Below, one piece after another: positions 16,498 through 25,820 of a stretch of DNA of 64,000 bases. The DNA comes from Limnohabitans sp. 2KL-51 (GTDB lineage: Bacteria; Pseudomonadota; Gammaproteobacteria; Burkholderiales; Burkholderiaceae_C): NCBI RefSeq assembly GCF_003063645.1, contig NZ_NESJ01000015.1, positions 62,001 to 126,000 on the forward strand, given 5' to 3'. Each line of letters starts with the position of its first letter. Within the stretch, counting starts at the first letter, position 1. The position numbers were made by a program, and so were the translations under genes. The notes under the pieces are model-generated. The model was not told where the DNA came from. It ran no database searches and was given only the letters and a program-made list of their open reading frames with translations.

Positions 16498-18036
16498 TTA
16501 CAACCGATCCAACCCATCCCGACTCGCGTCTGCTTGCGCTCGGATCTGCGCTTTGTCTTCCGCGCTCATGCGACCCACATGCTTGACCATGAGCGCGGTG
16601 CGTGGGTTGCCAGAAAAGTCGGGTTCATGGCGGATCAAAAAGTCCCAATACAGCGTGGTCATGGGGCAGGCATCCGGGCCGGTGCGTTGCTCGGGTTGGT
16701 AGCGGCAGCCTTTGCAGTAGTTGCTCATACGGCTGATGTACTGGCCGCTGGCCACATAGGGTTTGCTGGTGAAGCGCCCGCCGTTGGCGTGCAGCGCCAT
16801 CCCCAAGGTGTTCGGCGTCTCCACCCATTCCACCGCGTCGACGTACATGGCGCGGTACCAGGCGCTGACCTGTTGCGGTGACAGCCCCGCCAACACCGCA
16901 AACTGCCCGGTGACCATAAGGCGTTGAATGTGGTGCGCGTAGCCATGCTGCAGGCTTTGGCCAATGGTGGCTTGCATGCAGGCCATGTGCGTCTTGCCCG
17001 TCCAGTACCAGGCGGGTAAGTCGCGCGTGTGGCCGTAATGGTTGGCCTCAGCCATGAGCGGCATGTCCAGCCAATACACCCCGCGGATGAATTCGCGCCA
17101 GCCCAGCACCTGGCGGATGAAACCTTCGACACTCGCCAGTGGCAAGCCGCGTGCGTGGTAAGCCTGTTCGGCCGCGACGATCGCCTCACGCGGGTGGAGC
17201 AGGTGCAGGTTCAAGCTGCTGCCCACCAGCGCGTGCCAGCCAAAAGGCAGTGTGGTCCACATCGCGTCTTGCCAGGCACCAAAGTTTTCGAGCCGCTGGT
17301 CAATGAAGTGCTGAAGCGCCACCAAGGCGTCTTCGCGGGTCACGGGCCAAGCGAAATGGTCCAGCGTGCCCGGGTGTTTGGCAAAGCGTGTTTGCACCAG
17401 CGCGATCACGTCTTGCGTGACGCGGTCAGGCGCAAAATGTGCCGGCGGCGGCACGGTGCCCGGGCCTTTGGCCCCAAAGCCCTTGCGGTTCTCGGCGTCA
17501 AAGTTCCATTGCCCGCCCAACGGTTCTTTGCCCGCCATCAGCACGCCGTGGCGTTTGCGCATCTCGCGGTAAAAGAACTCCATGCGCAGCTCTTTCTTGT
17601 CCCCTGCCCACTTGGCAAATTCGGAGCGGCTGCACAAAAAGTGGGTGTCGGCCACCCAGCGCAGCGGCACCTGGGCTTGCTCGGCCGCCTTCTCGATCAG
17701 CCTTTCCATGCGCCAAGCTCCAGCCTCCAGCATCAACAGGGCTTGGGGTTGAAGGCTTTTCAGGGTGAGCATGAGCCGCCCATAAAAGTCATCGGGCAGC
17801 GTGGTGTCGTCCAGCTTCAAATAAGTGCAGGGCCAGCGGCGCTGGTGCGCTTCATTGGCAAAGTGCCTCATGCCCGACAAGAAGATCGCGATTCGGGCTT
17901 GGTGGTTCCAGACCTCGGCGGCCTCGCTGTCGGCTTCGATCAGCAACAACTGGTCTTGCGCCGGGTCAAAGTCCGCCAGAGCAGGGCTGTCCCAACCAAG
18001 CTGGTCTCCCAGCACCAAGACCAGGTGGCGTGTCAT
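16498..18036 (-). CDS. Fe-S bacterial cryptochrome/photolyase (PhrB/CryB type)
   Basis: 512-residue flavoprotein of the FeS-BCP group, which repairs (6-4) photoproducts or acts as a photoreceptor. The N-terminal antenna domain begins TRHLVLVLGDQLGWDSPAL. The four [4Fe-4S] cysteines of Agrobacterium PhrB are present with the same spacing: C353, C441, C444 and C457 (in MACMQ, NYCKGC and PDACPM), 88, 3 and 13 residues apart. The FAD-binding helices include EGFIRQVLGWREFIRGVYW. The ATG at 18036 overlaps the stop of the upstream DUF2256 gene by 4 bases; an upstream in-frame start would run into that gene. Likely induced by light stress together with the divergent cluster. Confidence 0.93.
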   Translation of the reverse strand: MTRHLVLVLGDQLGWDSPALADFDPAQDQLLLIEADSEAAEVWNHQARIAIFLSGMRHFANEAHQRRWPCTYLKLDDTTLPDDFYGRLMLTLKSLQPQALLMLEAGAWRMERLIEKAAEQAQVPLRWVADTHFLCSRSEFAKWAGDKKELRMEFFYREMRKRHGVLMAGKEPLGGQWNFDAENRKGFGAKGPGTVPPPAHFAPDRVTQDVIALVQTRFAKHPGTLDHFAWPVTREDALVALQHFIDQRLENFGAWQDAMWTTLPFGWHALVGSSLNLHLLHPREAIVAAEQAYHARGLPLASVEGFIRQVLGWREFIRGVYWLDMPLMAEANHYGHTRDLPAWYWTGKTHMACMQATIGQSLQHGYAHHIQRLMVTGQFAVLAGLSPQQVSAWYRAMYVDAVEWVETPNTLGMALHANGGRFTSKPYVASGQYISRMSNYCKGCRYQPEQRTGPDACPMTTLYWDFLIRHEPDFSGNPRTALMVKHVGRMSAEDKAQIRAQADASRDGLDRL

Positions 18037-18230
18037 GCCAGGGCCTTGTTCGGAAAGTTGGTGTTGGAAGGCGCGCGGGATTTGTCGGCGCGGCAGCGCT
18101 CGCTGCAATACAAAACGCTGTCCCAGTTTTTGGCCCAGCTTTTGCGCCACACCATGGCGCGGCCACAAACCGCACACGGCTTTTGCGGCAAACTTTGTTT
18201 GTTCCCTTTGAACCCCGGGGTTTTGGCCAT
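18033..18230 (-). CDS. DUF2256 small zinc-finger-like protein
   Basis: 65 residues beginning MAKTPGFKGNKQSLPQKPC. Two Cys pairs (CAVCGR and CSERC) frame WRKSWAKNWDSVLYCSERCRADK, the DUF2256 signature, and could bind one metal ion. DUF2256 genes commonly sit beside cryptochrome/photolyase genes, as here, where the stop overlaps the photolyase ATG. The start at 18230 is chosen because the conserved domain begins there. Function unknown; a helper of the photolyase or a nucleic-acid binder is possible. Confidence 0.85.
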   Translation of the reverse strand: MAKTPGFKGNKQSLPQKPCAVCGRAMVWRKSWAKNWDSVLYCSERCRADKSRAPSNTNFPNKALA

Positions 18231-18300
18231 GCTTTTCTCCAATGGGCAGAGAGGGGATGTGACAATAAGATCAAACAAGTTTAAACTGATTAGTCATAAA

Positions 18301-18924
18301 ATGAGTTTTGAAGTTCAAATGAGCCACTCTTCGGTAAAAAAATGGGGCATTAACCTGACTCTGGTCGCCTTGGCAGCCATGCAGGGTTTGGGGCTGGAAG
18401 CGGCGCAAGCTGCCACGCAAACGGCTGTTCAGGCGCCCGCCTGCCCAGCCATTCTTAACCACAGCTTTGACCGCCTGCAAGACGAAAAGCCGCAGTCACT
18501 CTGTCAGTACACGGGCAAGGTGGTGCTGGTGGTTAACACCGCCAGTTTTTGCGGTTTCACCTCGCAATACAAAGGCCTGGAAACGCTGAACACCCAATAC
18601 AAAGACCGTGGCTTGGTGGTTCTGGGCTTTCCCTCGAACGACTTTTCTCAGGAAAAAGGCAGCAACAAGGACATCGCCGCCTTTTGTGAAAGCACCTTTG
18701 GCGTGAAGTTCCCGATGTTCACCAAAACCCAGGTCACGGGCGATGGTGCCGCGCCCTTGTTCAAGCAGCTCACCGCCCAAACCGGCCAAAAGCCCCGCTG
18801 GAACTTCCACAAATACCTGATTGGCCGGGACGGCAAGGTCATTGAACAGTACAGCAGCATGACCGGGCCGGAAAGCAAAACCCTGCTGTCCGCCATCGAT
18901 ACAGCGCTGAAAGCCAAGCCATGA
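18301..18924 (+). CDS. Glutathione peroxidase (thioredoxin-fold), exported
   Basis: Reduces hydroperoxides with a thiol donor. The N-terminal signal peptide (WGINLTLVALAAMQGLGLEAAQA) predicts export to the periplasm. The catalytic Cys lies in NTASFCGFTSQYKGLE, Gln/Asn of the tetrad in FPSNDFSQEKGSN and the Trp in WNFHKYLIG. Length is 207 residues from ATG 18301 or 201 from ATG 18319; neither start has a strong ribosome binding site. The stop overlaps the next ATG (ATGA), starting a long coupled operon. Its place beside a photolyase and a Cfa-type enzyme points to defence against lipid peroxides. Confidence 0.92.
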   Translation: MSFEVQMSHSSVKKWGINLTLVALAAMQGLGLEAAQAATQTAVQAPACPAILNHSFDRLQDEKPQSLCQYTGKVVLVVNTASFCGFTSQYKGLETLNTQYKDRGLVVLGFPSNDFSQEKGSNKDIAAFCESTFGVKFPMFTKTQVTGDGAAPLFKQLTAQTGQKPRWNFHKYLIGRDGKVIEQYSSMTGPESKTLLSAIDTALKAKP

Positions 18925-20249
18925 GCCGCCGCATGAAACTGGCCATCGTGGGGTCTGGCATTTCCGGCCTGGCTGTAGCCCACACGCTGAAAGACCATGC
19001 CGACATCACCGTATTCGAGTCGGGTGACTACTTTGGCGGCCACACCCACACGGTGGACATCACCCTGCCTACGCCCAAAGGCCCGGTCACGCATGGCGTG
19101 GACACGGGTTTTTTGGTGTTCAACGAACGCACCTACCCCAACTTGATCAACCTGTTTGCCGAACTGCAGGTCGAAACCGCGCCGTCCAACATGTCGTTCT
19201 CGGTCAAGGTGCCGGGGGCGGTGAATGGCAAGACGCTGGAGTGGAGCGGCACCGACCTGAACAGCGTCTTCGCCCAGCGCAGCAACTTGGTCAACCCACG
19301 GTTTTGGCGCATGCTGGCCGATGTGATGCGCTTCAATGCGCTGTGCACCCGCATCGCCAAAGCCCAGCGCGAACAAGACCTGCAGCAGCCGCTGGTCGAT
19401 TTTTTGCGCACGCACAAGTTCAGCGATGCTTTTCGCGACTGGTATTTTCTGCCCATGCTGGGCTGCATATGGAGTTGCCCGACCGACCAGATGCTGCAAT
19501 TTCCGGTGGCCACCATGATTCGGTTTTGCCATAACCACGGTCTGATCCAGGTGACCAACCGGCCACAATGGTTCAGCGTGGTGGGGGGTGCACGCCACTA
19601 CGTTGAGAAAATTTTGGCGGGCCTGCACGACAAGCGCCTCAGCACCCCGGTGCGCCTGATCGAGCGCGACGCGCAAGGCGTGCGCATCATCACCGACGGA
19701 CATGCCGAACGCTTTGACGAAGTGGTGATCGCCACCCACACCGACCAGGCGCTGGGCCTGCTGCGCGAGCCCTCAGGTGAGGAGCGCAAGGTGTTGGGCG
19801 ACATCCGTTACCAAGACAACCGTGCAGTGCTGCACACCGATGCCAGCGTTTTGCCGGCCAACCCCAAGGCCTGGGCCGCCTGGAATTACGAGCGCGCAGC
19901 CAGCACCGAGCGCGAGTCCTCTCGGGTGTGCCTGCATTACCTGCTCAACCTGTTGCAGCGCATCCCTTTTGCCCAGCCCGTGGTGGTGTCGCTCAACCCA
20001 TTGCAGTCCATCGACCCTGCCACCATCTTGGGCGAATACGACTACGCGCACCCGGTGTTTGACCTCAAAGCGATTGACGCGCAAAAACGCGTGCCTTTGC
20101 TGCAAGGCCAGCACCACACTTGGTACGCCGGGGCCTGGACGGGTTATGGCTTTCACGAAGATGGCCTCAAGTCGGGTCTGCAAGTGGGCCGTGCCTTGCT
20201 CAAGCAAATCCACGAGCAAGGCGGCCTTCAGGAAAAACTGGCCGCATGA
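18921..20249 (+). CDS. FAD-dependent oxidoreductase (amine-oxidase fold), Cfa-cluster type
   Basis: 442 residues with an N-terminal FAD-binding motif VGSGISGLAVAHTL and the GGHTHTVDI segment seen in the flavin amine-oxidase/desaturase group that accompanies cfa genes. No signal peptide. Family members act on lipids or carotenoids as dehydrogenases or saturases, but the reaction is not established for this subgroup. It overlaps both neighbours by 4 bases (ATGA), implying translational coupling. Within this cluster it may modify acyl chains before or after methylation by the Cfa-type enzyme; that is inference. Confidence 0.87.
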   Translation: MSRRMKLAIVGSGISGLAVAHTLKDHADITVFESGDYFGGHTHTVDITLPTPKGPVTHGVDTGFLVFNERTYPNLINLFAELQVETAPSNMSFSVKVPGAVNGKTLEWSGTDLNSVFAQRSNLVNPRFWRMLADVMRFNALCTRIAKAQREQDLQQPLVDFLRTHKFSDAFRDWYFLPMLGCIWSCPTDQMLQFPVATMIRFCHNHGLIQVTNRPQWFSVVGGARHYVEKILAGLHDKRLSTPVRLIERDAQGVRIITDGHAERFDEVVIATHTDQALGLLREPSGEERKVLGDIRYQDNRAVLHTDASVLPANPKAWAAWNYERAASTERESSRVCLHYLLNLLQRIPFAQPVVVSLNPLQSIDPATILGEYDYAHPVFDLKAIDAQKRVPLLQGQHHTWYAGAWTGYGFHEDGLKSGLQVGRALLKQIHEQGGLQEKLAA

Positions 20250-21022
20250 CCTCAGCCACCGCACTCATTGGCTGGGGCCAAGTGCGCCACACGCGCCACC
20301 GCCCGGCCCACCACGCGTTCGTATACCCGACCGCTTTTTTGATGCTGCCCATGCGCAGCTTACAAGCGGGTCTGTGCCGCACCGATCTGGCCATCAACCG
20401 CCGCGCCTGGTTTGCCTTTCACGATGCCGACCACGGCGATGGCCGTCCGGCCAAGACCGGCGGGGCCTTGGCTTGGCTCGATGCCTTGCTGGACAAAGAA
20501 GGCATCGAGGACGCCACAGGTGAGGTCTGGTTGCAGGCCTTTCCGCGTGTGTTGGGCCATGCCTTCAAGCCCGTGAGCTTTTGGTACGCACACCGTGCCG
20601 ATGGCAGCCTGGCCGCCATCGTGGCCGAGGTGAACAACACCTTTGGCGAGCGGCATTGCTACCTGTTGCCCGAGCCGCAATACGGCCAAACGATTGTGGC
20701 CCACAAGGTTTTCCATGTCTCACCCTTTTGCGATGTGCAAGGCCAATACCGCTTTCGCTTCATGCGTGTGACACACGCAGGCCAAGACCGGGTCGTGGCG
20801 CGTGTGGACCACGGCGACGCCGATGGCCCCTTGATCGACACCAGTTGGAGCGGCGTGCTCGAGCCTGCCACCGGTGAGGCCCTGCGCCGCGTGATGTGGC
20901 GCTATCCCCTGCTCACACTGGGTGTGGTGGCCCGCATCCACTGGCATGCGCTCTTGCTGTGGTCGAAAAAAGTACCGTTTTGGCGCAAGCCTGAGCCGCC
21001 CCGCGATTTTGTGACCCGATGA
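20246..21022 (+). CDS. DUF1365 family protein
   Basis: 258 residues. Begins ALIGWGQVRHTRHRPAHHAFVYPTAFLMLPM, the DUF1365 N-terminus, and contains GHAFKPVSFWYAHRADGSL, EVNNTFGERHCYLL and HKVFHVSPFCDVQGQYRFRF, the family's most conserved blocks. DUF1365 is a constant companion of cfa and the FAD oxidoreductase in proteobacteria; its biochemistry is unknown, a lipid-related enzyme being likely. The ATG at 20246 overlaps the previous stop; the frame is open upstream but lies inside the preceding gene. Confidence 0.88.
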   Translation: MTSATALIGWGQVRHTRHRPAHHAFVYPTAFLMLPMRSLQAGLCRTDLAINRRAWFAFHDADHGDGRPAKTGGALAWLDALLDKEGIEDATGEVWLQAFPRVLGHAFKPVSFWYAHRADGSLAAIVAEVNNTFGERHCYLLPEPQYGQTIVAHKVFHVSPFCDVQGQYRFRFMRVTHAGQDRVVARVDHGDADGPLIDTSWSGVLEPATGEALRRVMWRYPLLTLGVVARIHWHALLLWSKKVPFWRKPEPPRDFVTR

Positions 21023-22296
21023 ACACTGGACCCCACCGGATGCCGCCCTCTATGAAGACCGCTGACAACGCCCAAGCCTTGGGTCACCGCGCCACCACCA
21101 GCATTTCGCACGCCAGCCTGCCCAAGGCCGCTGCACGTCTGCTCAGCCTGTTAACGCGCCTGAAAATTGGCACGCTCACGGTGCATGCACCCGATGGCAA
21201 CAACCAGGTCTTTGGCACGCACGAGGCCCCGTTTGCCGCTTTGCACATTCACCGCTGGGACATGTGCGCCGAGGTGCTGAAATCAGGTGACATTGGTTTT
21301 GCCGAGGGCTATATGGCGGGCGACTGGACGACGCCCGATTTGGCCGCCCTGCTGCGCCTGACCATTGCCAACCGTGACCACATTGAAAGCGCCATTTACG
21401 GTCACTGGCTGGGGCGTTTGTTCTACCGCATCAAACACCTGCTCAACCGCAACAACCGGACCAATAGCCGCAAAAACATCCACGCCCATTACGACTTGGG
21501 CAACGCCTTCTATGAGCTGTGGCTGGACGGCACGATGAACTACTCATCGGCCTGGTTTGATGGTGACCAAAGCCAAGACATGGCCGATGCCCAAAAAGCC
21601 AAGGTGCGCCGCGCCCTGCGCATGGTGGACGCCAAGCCTGGCGACCGGGTGCTCGAAATCGGCTGCGGCTGGGGCGCTTTGGCCGAAGCGGCCACCACTG
21701 AATTTGGGGCCCACATCACCGGCGTGACCCTGTCCACCGAGCAACTGGCTTTTGCCAACGCCCGCATGCAATCGCACGGCATGCAGGCACGCGCTGATTT
21801 GCGTTTGCAAGACTACCGCGACATCAGCGATGGGCCTTACGATGCGGTGTGCTCGATCGAGATGATCGAGGCGGTGGGCCAGGCCTATTGGCCAACCTAC
21901 TTTCAGACCATCAGCCGCATGCTCAAGCCGGGTGGCCGCGCGTGCGTGCAGAGCATCACGATTGACGACCGGTTTTTTGAGCGCTACTTGCAATCGACCG
22001 ATTTCATTCAGCAGTACATCTTTCCGGGCGGATGTTTGCCCAGCCCGAGCGAGTTCCGAAAACAAGCGCAAGATGCTGGCCTGCAGGTGGTCGATGAGCT
22101 GAACTTCGGTCCCGACTACGCAGAGACGCTGCGCCGCTGGCGCGAGAGCTTCATGTCGCAGTTGGGCACCGTGCGATCGCTCAAATTTGATGACCGCTTT
22201 ATCCGCTTGTGGTCCTTTTATCTGGCGTATTGCGAAGCGGCGTTTGACGAAGCCAGCATCGACGTGGTGCAGTTCACTTTGGTCAAGCCCGGCTAA
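21019..22296 (+). CDS. cfa: Cyclopropane-fatty-acyl-phospholipid synthase family methyltransferase
   Basis: 425 residues. Transfers a methylene or methyl group from SAM to an unsaturated phospholipid acyl chain at the inner membrane. The SAM site VLEIGCGWGALAEAA is near residue 215, HYDLGNAFYELWLD precedes it, and the C-terminal FPGGCLPS carries the conserved active-site Cys of Cfa enzymes. The first 40 residues are an extra leader. In this gene neighbourhood the product could also be a branched or furan fatty-acid precursor rather than a cyclopropane; the sequence cannot decide. ATGA overlap with DUF1365. Confidence 0.92.
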   Translation: MNTGPHRMPPSMKTADNAQALGHRATTSISHASLPKAAARLLSLLTRLKIGTLTVHAPDGNNQVFGTHEAPFAALHIHRWDMCAEVLKSGDIGFAEGYMAGDWTTPDLAALLRLTIANRDHIESAIYGHWLGRLFYRIKHLLNRNNRTNSRKNIHAHYDLGNAFYELWLDGTMNYSSAWFDGDQSQDMADAQKAKVRRALRMVDAKPGDRVLEIGCGWGALAEAATTEFGAHITGVTLSTEQLAFANARMQSHGMQARADLRLQDYRDISDGPYDAVCSIEMIEAVGQAYWPTYFQTISRMLKPGGRACVQSITIDDRFFERYLQSTDFIQQYIFPGGCLPSPSEFRKQAQDAGLQVVDELNFGPDYAETLRRWRESFMSQLGTVRSLKFDDRFIRLWSFYLAYCEAAFDEASIDVVQFTLVKPG

Positions 22297-22301
22297 TTCC
22301 C

Positions 22302-22916
22302 ATGCACACCTCACTGACAACCCGCGCCACGTCCTGGTTGCTGCAAAGCAGCTGGCGACACGGCTTTCTTCTGGTCTTGTGGGGTGGCTTGTTCGGCGCA
22401 GCACAAGCGCAAAGCACCAGCGTGACCAGCCCCAACGCGGCTTACAGCCGTCCCGAAGTGGCGGGCTTGGGCGGCGTGGTGCCCACCGCGCCGGTGCGCC
22501 TGCGGGTTTGGGGCTTTGAGGTGTATGACGCCAGGTTGTGGACGCCGCGGGGTTTTCGGCACAGCCAGGCCATACAACAAGCCTTTGCCCTGGAGCTGCA
22601 ATACCTGCGCAAACTGGAAGGCGCGGCCATTGCCAGTCGGTCGATTGACGAGATGCGGCGTGTGGGCAGCTTCACCGATGTGCAATCACAAAGCTGGCTG
22701 GCAGCCATGCGCGAGATGTTTCCCAACGTCAGCGCGGGTGAGCGCATCACGGGCATCAACCTGCCCGGTGAGGGGGTCGAATTTTGGGTCAATGGCCAAC
22801 GCGTCGGCGTGGTCAAAGACGTGAATTTTGCGCGCTTGTTTTTTGGCATCTGGCTGGACGAGCGCACCTCTGAGCCCAAGATGCGTGCGCAACTCTTACA
22901 AGGCTTGCAACCATGA
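22302..22916 (+). CDS. Chalcone-isomerase-like periplasmic protein
   Basis: 204 residues. A signal peptide (GFLLVLWGGLFGAAQAQ) is followed by a chalcone-isomerase-like fold: RVWGFEVYDARLW, LQYLRKLEGAAIASRSIDEMRR and the closing FARLFFGIWLDERTSEPKMRAQLL, typical of the bacterial Chalcone_3 group. Plant relatives bind fatty acids or isomerise flavonoids; bacterial forms are uncharacterised. It lies between cfa and the MFS gene with a 4-base overlap to the latter. A periplasmic fatty-acid binding role would fit the cluster. Confidence 0.8.
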   Translation: MHTSLTTRATSWLLQSSWRHGFLLVLWGGLFGAAQAQSTSVTSPNAAYSRPEVAGLGGVVPTAPVRLRVWGFEVYDARLWTPRGFRHSQAIQQAFALELQYLRKLEGAAIASRSIDEMRRVGSFTDVQSQSWLAAMREMFPNVSAGERITGINLPGEGVEFWVNGQRVGVVKDVNFARLFFGIWLDERTSEPKMRAQLLQGLQP

Positions 22917-24277
22917 GTGACTTGGCCCTGGCAACCCCCATCGCTGTGCAGCGCAAGACCTCGGCCGCCTATGGCTTGCTGGGTTTGCCTTTGGCGTTTG
23001 TGGCGTTGCCGGTCTATGTGCATTTGCCCAACCTCTACGCCCAGCAGTACGGTGTGCCCCTGGCGGCATTGGGCGCGGTGCTCTTGCTCAGTCGCAGCAT
23101 CGACGCGGTGGTGGACCCGTGGCTCGGGCGTTGGGGCGACAAGTTGTACCGCCACTCGTGGCAGGCCGTGTGGCTGGCGGCGGTGTTGTTGGCGCTGGCA
23201 GTGGCGGTGGGCTTTGCGGCCTTGTTTTTTCCGCCCGCGGCGGCTTTGTCGCCCACGGGTTTGCTGGTTTGGGTGGGCGCAGCGCTCACGCTCAGCCACC
23301 TGGCCTACAGCGGGCTGGGCATCTTGCACCAGGCCTGGGCGGCGCGCCAAGGCGGCGGGGGAATCGCTCAAAGCCGCTGGGTCGCCTGGCGTGAGGGCTT
23401 TGCGCTGGTGGGGGTGTTGCTGGCGTCTGCCTTGCCCGCGCTGTGGGGCTGGGGGCCGACGACGGCCTTGCTCGTGCTCATGCTGGCGCTGGGCTTATTC
23501 TTTTGGCGGTGGGTTGCGCGCAGCGCCTTGGCATCGACCATTGCGGTGGTGCCCGGGCATGCGGTGGGCAGCCTTTGGCAGCCCTGGCAGCACGCGGGCT
23601 TTCGCCGTTTGCTGATGGTGTTCATGCTCAACGGCCTGGCCAGCGCTGTTCCCGCCACGCTGGTGCTGTTTTTTGTGCAAGACCTGTTGCAAGCGCCCAA
23701 AGCCATGGAGCCGTTGTTTTTAGGCCTGTACTTTGCCGCCGGAGCGCTGTCGTTTCCGCTGTGGCTCAAGGTGATCGACCGCATTGGCCTGCTGCGCACT
23801 TGGGCCACGGGTATGGCTTTGTCGGTGCTGGCCTTTGTCAGCGTGGTCACGCTGGGCGCGGGCGATACAACAGGCTTTTTGGTGGTGTGTGCCCTATCGG
23901 GCATGGCGCTGGGCGCTGACCTCACGGTACCCGGTGCCCTGCTCAACCAACTGATTGACCGCTGCGGCGAGCGGGGCCGCACAGACGGCGCGTTCATGGG
24001 CTGGTGGAATTTGGCCACCAAACTCAATCTGGCGCTTGCCGCTGGGCTGTCTTTGCCATTGCTCGGTTTGTGGGGTTATGCCCCGGGTCAGCAGGGTGCC
24101 GATGCCGTGCTGGCGCTGGGCCTGGCTTATGGCCTGCTGCCTTGCGTACTCAAGCTCCTGGCCGGACTGGCTTTGTACACGGGCCTGATCCGTCGCCCCG
24201 ATTTGATGTCGGGGCCTGACCTGGCCCACCCTTCAGCAGATTCTTCGGCCCACACTTCGGATCATCCTTTGGCATGA
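22913..24277 (+). CDS. MFS transporter (GPH/MFS_2 type)
   Basis: 454 residues with about twelve hydrophobic spans. The N-terminus AYGLLGLPLAFVALPVYVHLPNLYAQ and the loop DPWLGRWGDK are those of the glycoside-pentoside-hexuronide (MFS_2) group. In the Cfa/FAD-oxidoreductase clusters of other proteobacteria a member of this group is regularly present, so its cargo is more likely a lipid or stress metabolite than a sugar. ATGA overlap with the preceding gene. Confidence 0.85.
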   Translation: MSDLALATPIAVQRKTSAAYGLLGLPLAFVALPVYVHLPNLYAQQYGVPLAALGAVLLLSRSIDAVVDPWLGRWGDKLYRHSWQAVWLAAVLLALAVAVGFAALFFPPAAALSPTGLLVWVGAALTLSHLAYSGLGILHQAWAARQGGGGIAQSRWVAWREGFALVGVLLASALPALWGWGPTTALLVLMLALGLFFWRWVARSALASTIAVVPGHAVGSLWQPWQHAGFRRLLMVFMLNGLASAVPATLVLFFVQDLLQAPKAMEPLFLGLYFAAGALSFPLWLKVIDRIGLLRTWATGMALSVLAFVSVVTLGAGDTTGFLVVCALSGMALGADLTVPGALLNQLIDRCGERGRTDGAFMGWWNLATKLNLALAAGLSLPLLGLWGYAPGQQGADAVLALGLAYGLLPCVLKLLAGLALYTGLIRRPDLMSGPDLAHPSADSSAHTSDHPLA

Positions 24278-24310
24278 GGCCGCTTTGAACCCACACCACG
24301 AAAGGCTCCC

Positions 24311-24907
24311 ATGCGCCCACAAGCCAACGCCATGATCCACCGCCGCACGGCCCTGACTCGCCTAGGTGCTTTGTCTATGGTCGCCGCCACACCCTTTGTG
24401 ACCAGCTGCGCCGGGCCCCAAGTGCAAAACTACGCTCAAGAAAAACCACTGCTGGATTTGCGCACTTACTTCACCGGTACCATCGACGCGTGGGGCGTGT
24501 TCACCGACCGCAGCGGTCAAGTCGTTAAGCGCTTTACCGTAGTGATGGACTGCAGCTGGAATGGCGACGAAGGCGTTTTGGACGAAGCCTTTGTGTACTC
24601 AGATGGTACGAAGCAGCGCCGCATCTGGAAGCTCAAGGCCGGCCCTAACGGCAGCTACACCGGCCGCGCCGACGATGTGGTGGGCGAGGCCACGGGCCAA
24701 GTCAGTGGCAACGCATTCCGCTGGGGCTACACCCTGGCGCTGCCGGTCGATGGCCGGGTCTGGAACGTCGAGTTTGACGACTGGATGTACCTGATGGACG
24801 ACCGCGTCATGCTCAACAAAGCCACCATGAGCAAATGGGGCGTCAAGCTGGGTGAAGTCACTTTGTCCTTTACGCGCCGCACGCCTTTGGCGTCCAAGTC
24901 GGGTTGA
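24311..24907 (+). CDS. DUF3833 lipoprotein
   Basis: 198 residues. A signal sequence ends in a lipobox FVTSC-AG, so the mature protein is lipid-anchored at that Cys. The body (GTIDAWGVFTDRSGQVVKRFTVVMDCSW, DEAFVYSDGTKQRRIWKL, WMYLMDDRVMLNKATMSKWGVKLGEVTLSF) is the lipocalin-like DUF3833 domain. It lies 33 bases after the MFS gene, in the same operon. A lipid-handling role in the envelope is inferred from fold and context. Confidence 0.86.
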   Translation: MRPQANAMIHRRTALTRLGALSMVAATPFVTSCAGPQVQNYAQEKPLLDLRTYFTGTIDAWGVFTDRSGQVVKRFTVVMDCSWNGDEGVLDEAFVYSDGTKQRRIWKLKAGPNGSYTGRADDVVGEATGQVSGNAFRWGYTLALPVDGRVWNVEFDDWMYLMDDRVMLNKATMSKWGVKLGEVTLSFTRRTPLASKSG

Positions 24908-24912
24908 TATTC

Positions 24913-25800
24913 ATGAACTCACATTCCTCTGGCGTTGCAGCAATGCCCACTGAAGCGGCCGACATGGCCATGCCCAAAGCAGGCCCGCAAACTGCGGCAC
25001 CCGCCCCACAGGCGCAAGCCCGAAACTGGCTGCAGCTCAACACGCCCATCACCCACTGGCAAGGCCGCCGGGTCTGGTTGGTGGGCGCATCCACCGGCAT
25101 TGGCCTGGCCTGCGCACAAGCGCTGCGTGCGGCCGGAGCCCGGGTGGTGGTCTCAGCCCGCAATCCGCAAGGCATAGAAGACTGGGCCGCGCAGGACAGC
25201 GGCGTACAGTGGCGTGCACTGGACGTGAGCGATGCTGCCCAAGTGGAGGCCACGGCCCGCGCCCTGCTGGCTGAAGGCCCGCTCGACATGGTGGTCTATG
25301 CGGCAGGCACCTACCGTGCCCAACGCGCCACCGCCATGGACATCGATGACTTGTTGCAGCACGACAAGGTCAATTACCAGGGCGCTTTGCAGGTGGTTCA
25401 CGCGGTGTTGCCGGGCATGCTGGCACGGCGCAGCGGGCACATCAGCCTGCTCAGCAGCGTGGCGGGTTGGCGCGGCCTGCCCAATGGCCTGGCGTATGGC
25501 CCGACCAAGGCCGCCCTCACCCACTTGGCCGAGACGCTGTACATGGACTTGCAGGACCAAGGCATTGGCGTGAGCGTGGTCAACCCCGGGTTTGTCGCCA
25601 CGCCGCTCACGGCGCAAAACCAGTTCACCATGCCCGCCCTGATCAGCCCCGAAGAAGCCGCCCGCCAAATGCTCAAGGGCTGGTCACAAGGTCAGTTCGA
25701 CATCCATTTCCCCAAACGCTTCACGCTCTGGCTGAAACTGCTGCGCTTGCTGCCCTACCGCTTGTATTTCCCGTTGGTGCGCAAGTTCACGGGGCTTTGA
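24913..25800 (+). CDS. Short-chain dehydrogenase of the Cfa cluster
   Basis: 295 residues. A 45-residue leader precedes the SDR core: cofactor motif LVGASTGIGLACAQAL, Ser in ISLLSSVAGW, and catalytic YGPTK (YxxxK). The C-terminal tail (FTLWLKLLRLLPYRLYFPLVRKF) is hydrophobic and basic and may associate with the membrane. ATG 24913 is used; a TTG at 24904 also exists. It follows DUF3833 directly. Probably reduces or oxidises an acyl-chain intermediate. Confidence 0.87.
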   Translation: MNSHSSGVAAMPTEAADMAMPKAGPQTAAPAPQAQARNWLQLNTPITHWQGRRVWLVGASTGIGLACAQALRAAGARVVVSARNPQGIEDWAAQDSGVQWRALDVSDAAQVEATARALLAEGPLDMVVYAAGTYRAQRATAMDIDDLLQHDKVNYQGALQVVHAVLPGMLARRSGHISLLSSVAGWRGLPNGLAYGPTKAALTHLAETLYMDLQDQGIGVSVVNPGFVATPLTAQNQFTMPALISPEEAARQMLKGWSQGQFDIHFPKRFTLWLKLLRLLPYRLYFPLVRKFTGL

Positions 25801-25820
25801 GCCCGAATGGAAAGCCACAC

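Noticed and set aside
18231-18300. Sigma-E/ChrR type promoter (TGATCC and TAAGA boxes) between the photolyase and glutathione peroxidase genes
   Set aside because: TAAGA occurs at 18266-18270 but no matching -35 box lies at the right distance on either strand; not claimed.
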